Virus record (IMG/VR): IMGVR_UViG_3300021962_000537
Span: 1-26,890 of that record
Strand: one strand, 5' to 3'
Length of the DNA: 26,890 bases
Source of the DNA: a virus
The position numbers were made by a program, and so were the translations under genes. Numbering within the stretch: the first letter of the stretch is position 1; each line of letters starts with the position of its first letter. Below, one piece after another: positions 23,490 to 26,890 of this stretch. The notes below the pieces were generated by a model. That model was not told the origin of the DNA, searched no databases, and saw nothing but the letters and a program-made list of their open reading frames with translations.

Positions 23490-24164
23490 TTACACCAAGT
23501 TTAGACGAGGAATAATCCTGATGCTTGACCTTTCTCTGTCTTCGTCCATTGCACGGGTAAGACGTTCTTCGTATTCTCCCTTAAGAAAAGCTACACGATT
23601 CTCTGTAATACCGGGACGTTTAAGGGACATAAAATAAGCTAGTCCTGCTGGAAGGCAGGGAAGAAACCTACGAGAAATATCTGCAATTTGAACAGCAGAC
23701 TTATTAACATCCTGCAAGTAACGAACCTTTTCAAGCTTAACTGTATAGTTAGCAGAATCTGGAACAGGCCAAATGTACATTGTTGGGTTTGTCCTACCAC
23801 GACGAATAGCATATTGTGTAGGACGGCCTGTCTGGCTCTTACGAGGAATCTTGAGATATTCTTCCATACTAATACGATCAAGTTGAATATCTGTAGAACT
23901 TAGATTTACTACAGCTTCAAGAACATCAAGGGTGCTAGAGGTTAGTTCATATGCTGTTACACTTACAGATACAGTAACAACAGTTGTATCGGTAGACCAA
24001 AGAAGCACACCACGATTTTGCCAATCTTGTAGCAGTAGATTAATTGAACGACGAGCAGACTTAGGATCATGCCCTAGTGTCTGTTCGCCACCAATCATTT
24101 CCATTGCTTCTTGAATAACTTCGTCAATATCCATTGAGAAGTTATATGTGCCTGACGTAGACAT
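23490..24164 (-). CDS. P22 gp4-like head-tail adaptor (neck) protein
   Basis: This 224-aa protein has at residues 10-56 the typical N-terminus of the gp4-like family (MDIDEVIQEAMEMIGG, then ARRSINLLLQDWQNRG). This helical segment packs against the portal in P22. The central part is beta-rich, with PRKSQTGRPTQYAIRRG and MYIWPVPDSANYTVKLE, phrases conserved among marine-phage relatives. The C-terminus is helical and charged (ENRVAFLKGEYEERLTRAMD). In P22, gp4 forms the first ring below the portal and precedes gp10, here encoded at 14623-16491. The start overlaps the stop of the small basic protein (TAATG at 24162-24166). Confidence 0.8.
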   Translation of the reverse strand: MSTSGTYNFSMDIDEVIQEAMEMIGGEQTLGHDPKSARRSINLLLQDWQNRGVLLWSTDTTVVTVSVSVTAYELTSSTLDVLEAVVNLSSTDIQLDRISMEEYLKIPRKSQTGRPTQYAIRRGRTNPTMYIWPVPDSANYTVKLEKVRYLQDVNKSAVQIADISRRFLPCLPAGLAYFMSLKRPGITENRVAFLKGEYEERLTRAMDEDRERSSIRIIPRLNLV

Positions 24165-24385
24165 TACTTACCTTTCTTACGGCCAGCAGCAGCCATTGAA
24201 GCCATCTTCTTTGCACCATACTTCTTACGACCAATATAAGCAGCTAGTGCTTTAGGATCTTTAACACCTTTAGCTGCCAGTGCTTTTGTAGTCTGTTCAA
24301 AACGCTTACCTGAACCAAGCTTAGGTTTCTTTTTCATCGGTGCTTTCATGATTTGCTGTCCTATACTAGATCTGTTGATAGCCAT
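24164..24385 (-). CDS. Small Lys-rich basic protein
   Basis: This 73-aa protein is strongly basic throughout (KAPMKKKPKLGSGKRFEQ, IGRKKYGAKKM, AAAGRKKGK at the end). A helical middle (TKALAAKGVKDPKALAAYIG) is similar to short motifs found in other marine-phage basic proteins. No enzymatic motif is visible. Nucleic-acid binding or DNA condensation within the capsid is an inference from composition. It is the last of four consecutive basic genes before the gp4-like gene. Confidence 0.55.
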   Translation of the reverse strand: MAINRSSIGQQIMKAPMKKKPKLGSGKRFEQTTKALAAKGVKDPKALAAYIGRKKYGAKKMASMAAAGRKKGK

Positions 24386-24386
24386 T

Positions 24387-24728
24387 TTATTTTCTCTTTA
24401 AACCACGAACATATTTCTGTGATTTAGGTGGTGTCTTTTTAGAACCTGAAGGACCAGCCCAGAATACTTTATCAGCCCAATAGGCTGCACTTTGTGGTCC
24501 TTTAGCAATGTTTTTACCATGACGGGCTTTAAATGACTTACGGGCTTCAGGAGAGTAATTATGCCCCATCTTCTGATCACCGAAGCGAATAACTTTAACA
24601 CCGCCAGAAGGTGCACGAACTGCAACTACAGCTTTCTTTGTAGGATGTGCAGGAGTACGTTTTGGCTTATTTAAACCTGAAAGTCCAAGCTTACGAAGTT
24701 TATTTTTTTCTGCGTCTGTTAAGGCCAT
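24387..24728 (-). CDS. Small basic structural-cluster protein with RFGDQKM motif
   Basis: In this 113-aa protein the N-terminal 35 residues are Lys/Arg-rich (NKLRKLGLSGLNKPKRTP). The core contains VKVIRFGDQKMGHNYSPEA, RKSFKARHGKN and SAAYWADKVFWAGP, a combination that recurs in small proteins beside portal or neck genes of marine phages. The C-terminus is again basic (KSQKYVRGLKRK). The role is unknown; a minor virion or DNA-binding protein is likely. It ends one base before the next gene begins. Confidence 0.6.
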   Translation of the reverse strand: MALTDAEKNKLRKLGLSGLNKPKRTPAHPTKKAVVAVRAPSGGVKVIRFGDQKMGHNYSPEARKSFKARHGKNIAKGPQSAAYWADKVFWAGPSGSKKTPPKSQKYVRGLKRK

Positions 24729-24977
24729 TTACTTTACTTTCCTAAATTGTTTTACTTTCTTTGCAATTGTCTTTGGTTGTTTTACAAATTGTTTGCCCTG
24801 TTTTGTTCCCTCTCTTTTAGCTTTAGTGGTAGCAGCATATTCGGTAGGACTTAGTGATTTTATGGCAGCACTTGGTAAATATCTCTCCCCTGTTTCTTTG
24901 GATGGTTTGCCGGATTTGGTACGCCACTTTTGCTTTGTCCAAGCCTTTAAACTCCTCTGTGATTTAGCCAATGCCAT
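24729..24977 (-). CDS. Small basic protein with KWRTKSGKPS / GERYLP motifs
   Basis: This 82-aa protein has AWTKQKWRTKSGKPS, TGERYLPSAAIKSLSPTEY and AATTKAKREG in order, a conserved pattern of a widespread small phage/marine protein family of unknown function. The C-terminus is a run of Lys-rich dipeptides (KQPKTIAKKVKQFRKVK). It is directly contiguous with the 113-aa gene (no gap). A DNA-binding or virion role is inferred from charge and position only. Confidence 0.6.
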   Translation of the reverse strand: MALAKSQRSLKAWTKQKWRTKSGKPSKETGERYLPSAAIKSLSPTEYAATTKAKREGTKQGKQFVKQPKTIAKKVKQFRKVK

Positions 24978-24979
24978 TT

Positions 24980-25303
24980 TTACTTATAGCCTCCACCAGC
25001 TTTTTTATACTCCCGTGCAAGCATTTGTGCTTTACGGGCAGACCACTCTCCCGCATCACCGCCTTTTGAACTTGACTTAATGTTTTCAAATAGACGCTTG
25101 CGAAGTCCCGGCTTGGTGTAGTTTCCGGCTTCGTTGACGCGAGAAGAGGGAGATACAGGACCACCTCCCTTCTTAGCAGTAGGTTTACGCTTTGATGTAC
25201 TTAATGCAATTGCAACCGCTTGCTTTGCAGGACGACCTTCCTTGCGGAGCATACGAATATTCTCACTAATTACTTTTTGGGATTTACCTTTTTTAAGAGG
25301 CAT
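24980..25303 (-). CDS. Two-part small basic protein (KKGKSQKVISENIR + KPGLRKRLF ... WSARKAQ)
   Basis: In this 107-aa protein the N-terminal part (MPLKKGKSQKVISENIRML, then KQAVAIALSTSKR) matches a short helical motif seen widely in phages and environmental bacteria. The second part (SSRVNEAGNYTKPGLRKRL, DAGEWSARKAQMLAREYKK, ending AGGGYK) matches a separate conserved small domain. The two appear fused by a GGGP linker around residue 46. Function is unknown; the charge suggests nucleic-acid contact. The ATG overlaps the transglycosylase gene's stop (TAATG at 25301-25305). Confidence 0.6.
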   Translation of the reverse strand: MPLKKGKSQKVISENIRMLRKEGRPAKQAVAIALSTSKRKPTAKKGGGPVSPSSRVNEAGNYTKPGLRKRLFENIKSSSKGGDAGEWSARKAQMLAREYKKAGGGYK

Positions 25304-26706
25304 TATTTACCCTTCATTGCCTTACCAAAACCACGCATGGCCTTACCACAACCACGCATGCCAACTTTACCACCTGAAGACATTTTTTCTTTCATAGGTT
25401 TACCATAATTAATGTATGCACCAGTCATAGCTTTACCTGTGCCACGTTTAGTTGCTTTACCAACTTTACCACCCTTCATACGGTAAACCATCCCACCACT
25501 TTTCTTTTCTTTATCGTCTGATGGATAGTCATATTCTACAGTACCTTTACCTTTACCACCAGCAATTAAATCTGCTACATCTTGAAAGAAACCTTCAGGT
25601 TTTACAATACCCTTTTCTTCAGCTTCTGCACGGGTCATACCGGGCTTGCCTTCTTCAACTGGTGCTGGTTTACGTTGAGCTGGTGTAGTTTTAATTGGCT
25701 TACGTCCTTGACCTACACCCATTTCTTCTTCAAAATCTTTTCCTTCAGGCTTTTTAACCGTAGGTTTTTTATCTTCTTTAATTGAACTAGCAGCTTGAAT
25801 TGCAGCAGCACCGACACCACCTTTTACTGCGGATGTACGTGCTTTCATACCAGCAGCTTTTTCTGCTGGAGATAAAAATGTACTAGCTTTTCCCTTTCCA
25901 ACGGGTGCTTGAAAAGTAGTTACCTCACTATTTTTAACGTTTTTTGTTTGACCTAGTGCTTTTTTTAGAGCAGCACGGCCAGAAGCTTTTGAAGCAGCAG
26001 AACCACCAATATATGCACCACGAATAAGACTCATTGCTGGTCCTACACCAATTCCTAAAGAAATAAGCGATGCAGTATTAGCTTGCATTTCTTTTCCTTT
26101 TGGAGAATCAGAACGAATATTTTGTTCTTCCATTAATTTTTCTAGTCTATCTCCACGGACGGTATTACGCATACGCTGCTGTGATGTTAGTTTTTCTTCT
26201 GCCATTTTTATTCCCCTTGAGTTATCTGAAGCTTTTTTATACGCTAATGTATCTAAAGCTACGTTTCTCGCCTTTGATGTTTCTGCTAATTTTTCTGATG
26301 TTTGTTTAAATCTTTTTTGTGGACTAATGTACCCCGTTGTTTTTGTGGGCATTTCATTACTTCCAAATTTTTTCATTGCTTTACTTACATATTCCCGCGT
26401 TTCTTTTGGTAATCTTGAGATATCACCACCTACGTTATCTACAGCAGTTGGTCCTGCATTATAAGCAGCTAAAGCAAGTTCTATAGAACCATATTTTTTA
26501 TACATGGCATTAAAATAATCTTTACCAAATCGTACATTTTCTTCTGGAGATTGATTACGAAGTGGTGTAACACCATAACCGGGTTTCGCACCAGTCTTAG
26601 GCATAATCTGCATTAAGCCCCTTGCACCTTTAGGACTTACAGCATCAGGATTATTGCTGCTTTCAATTTCTTGAATAATTTTATAAATTCTAGGATCAGT
26701 AGGCAT
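25303..26706 (-). CDS. Virion-associated lytic transglycosylase (SLT domain) with Gly/Lys-rich tail
   Basis: In this 467-aa protein residues 1-115 form a soluble lytic transglycosylase domain. The catalytic Glu is E15 (QEIESSNNPDAVS), followed by GARGLMQIMP (28-36) and AYNAG (81-85). The enzyme would cut glycan strands locally so that DNA can cross the wall during entry. No signal peptide precedes it, which fits a virion component. The central region is helical with a hydrophobic Gly-rich patch (SLISLGIGVGPAMSLIRGA). The C-terminal 70 residues contain repeated Gly-Lys motifs (YRMKGGKVGKATKRG, SSGGKVGMRGCGKAMRG). AGGAG precedes the ATG. It is the first complete gene at the upstream end of the visible - strand operon. 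Confidence 0.85.
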   Translation of the reverse strand: MPTDPRIYKIIQEIESSNNPDAVSPKGARGLMQIMPKTGAKPGYGVTPLRNQSPEENVRFGKDYFNAMYKKYGSIELALAAYNAGPTAVDNVGGDISRLPKETREYVSKAMKKFGSNEMPTKTTGYISPQKRFKQTSEKLAETSKARNVALDTLAYKKASDNSRGIKMAEEKLTSQQRMRNTVRGDRLEKLMEEQNIRSDSPKGKEMQANTASLISLGIGVGPAMSLIRGAYIGGSAASKASGRAALKKALGQTKNVKNSEVTTFQAPVGKGKASTFLSPAEKAAGMKARTSAVKGGVGAAAIQAASSIKEDKKPTVKKPEGKDFEEEMGVGQGRKPIKTTPAQRKPAPVEEGKPGMTRAEAEEKGIVKPEGFFQDVADLIAGGKGKGTVEYDYPSDDKEKKSGGMVYRMKGGKVGKATKRGTGKAMTGAYINYGKPMKEKMSSGGKVGMRGCGKAMRGFGKAMKGK

Positions 26707-26718
26707 TTATAGACGCTC

Positions 26719-26890
26719 CTACTTACCAGCATTCATTACAGAACCGCCACCTTTCATGGCAGAACCACACCCACGGCCTACCTTACCACCATGAGCCATT
26801 TTATTTTTATGAGCAGAGTCTTTCATAATTTTACCATCTGGCATTTTATGATAATCTTCTTTAACTTTACCACCATGCTTTAAACCAGCT
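26719..26890 (-). CDS. C-terminal end of a Gly/Lys-rich protein, cut by the window edge
   Basis: The frame is open to the right edge; 56 residues and a TAG stop are visible. The sequence is Gly/Lys/His-rich (GLKHGGKVKEDYHKMPDG, KNKMAHGGKVGRGCGSAMKG) and ends GGSVMNAGK. The GGKVGRGCGSAMKG motif closely matches the end of the transglycosylase encoded just downstream (GGKVGMRGCGKAMRG), so the two share a C-terminal module. The start and the rest of the protein are outside the window. The stop region also provides the ribosome binding site of the transglycosylase gene. Confidence 0.6.
   Translation of the reverse strand, partial: AGLKHGGKVKEDYHKMPDGKIMKDSAHKNKMAHGGKVGRGCGSAMKGGGSVMNAGK

Noticed and set aside
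1-26890. tRNA genes, insertion sequences, integrase or attachment sites.
   Set aside because: No cloverleaf-like segment, transposase, recombinase motif or terminal inverted repeat was seen; coding is nearly continuous.

Overview
The window looks like part of the genome of a lytic, short-tailed (podovirus-like) phage with a marine flavour. There are no bacterial housekeeping genes, rRNAs or tRNAs. Genes are packed end to end with essentially no spacer DNA, and base composition is AT-rich. The structural genes are of the P22-like neck type (gp4-like and gp10-like proteins), accompanied by small Lys-rich proteins that I associate with environmental marine phages. The truncated first gene is a B12-dependent (class II) ribonucleotide reductase, common in marine podoviruses, so the host presumably makes or imports cobalamin. 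The host cannot be named from the sequence; a marine proteobacterium is a guess.

Layout: two convergent gene blocks meet at 4388-4410. The + strand block (1-4410) holds the 3' part of nrdJ, a 2OG-Fe(II) oxygenase, a perfect sigma-70 type promoter (1392-1420), a GT8-like glycosyltransferase, a GT-A/DUF115 fusion protein and a small terminase subunit. The - strand block (4388-26890, read right to left) is one long late-type operon. From its upstream end it encodes: the C-terminus of a Gly/Lys-rich protein cut by the window edge, a virion-type lytic transglycosylase, four small basic proteins, a gp4-like neck protein, two paralogous zinc-ribbon proteins, a repeat-built tail fibre, a glycine-rich adhesin, a QueC-like PP-loop ATPase, a possible fibre-associated protein, a secreted ABC-type solute-binding protein, two membrane or exported small proteins, a second fibre-type protein, a gp10-like tail hub protein, a jelly-roll-like tail protein, several probable internal or ejection proteins (545, 140, 712 and 1293 aa), and a lysis cassette (spanin-like, M15 endopeptidase, holin). 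Terminase large subunit, portal and major capsid genes are not in the window.

The least expected content is cargo placed inside the tail-fibre part of the late operon. One item is a periplasmic solute-binding protein with a signal peptide (17942-18970), whose base and lysine composition differ from its neighbours; it is followed by two membrane-directed small proteins. The other is a QueC-like ATP pyrophosphatase placed directly after a receptor-binding type adhesin. Several motifs are shared between otherwise unrelated virion proteins: an N-terminal GDTEL...TGL module, a C-terminal QNAYGAR...GDIWYKY tail, and a GGKVG...RGCG...AM motif. These look like modular docking or recombination elements. 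Nine gene junctions use a one-base TAATG stop/start overlap, suggesting pervasive translational coupling.
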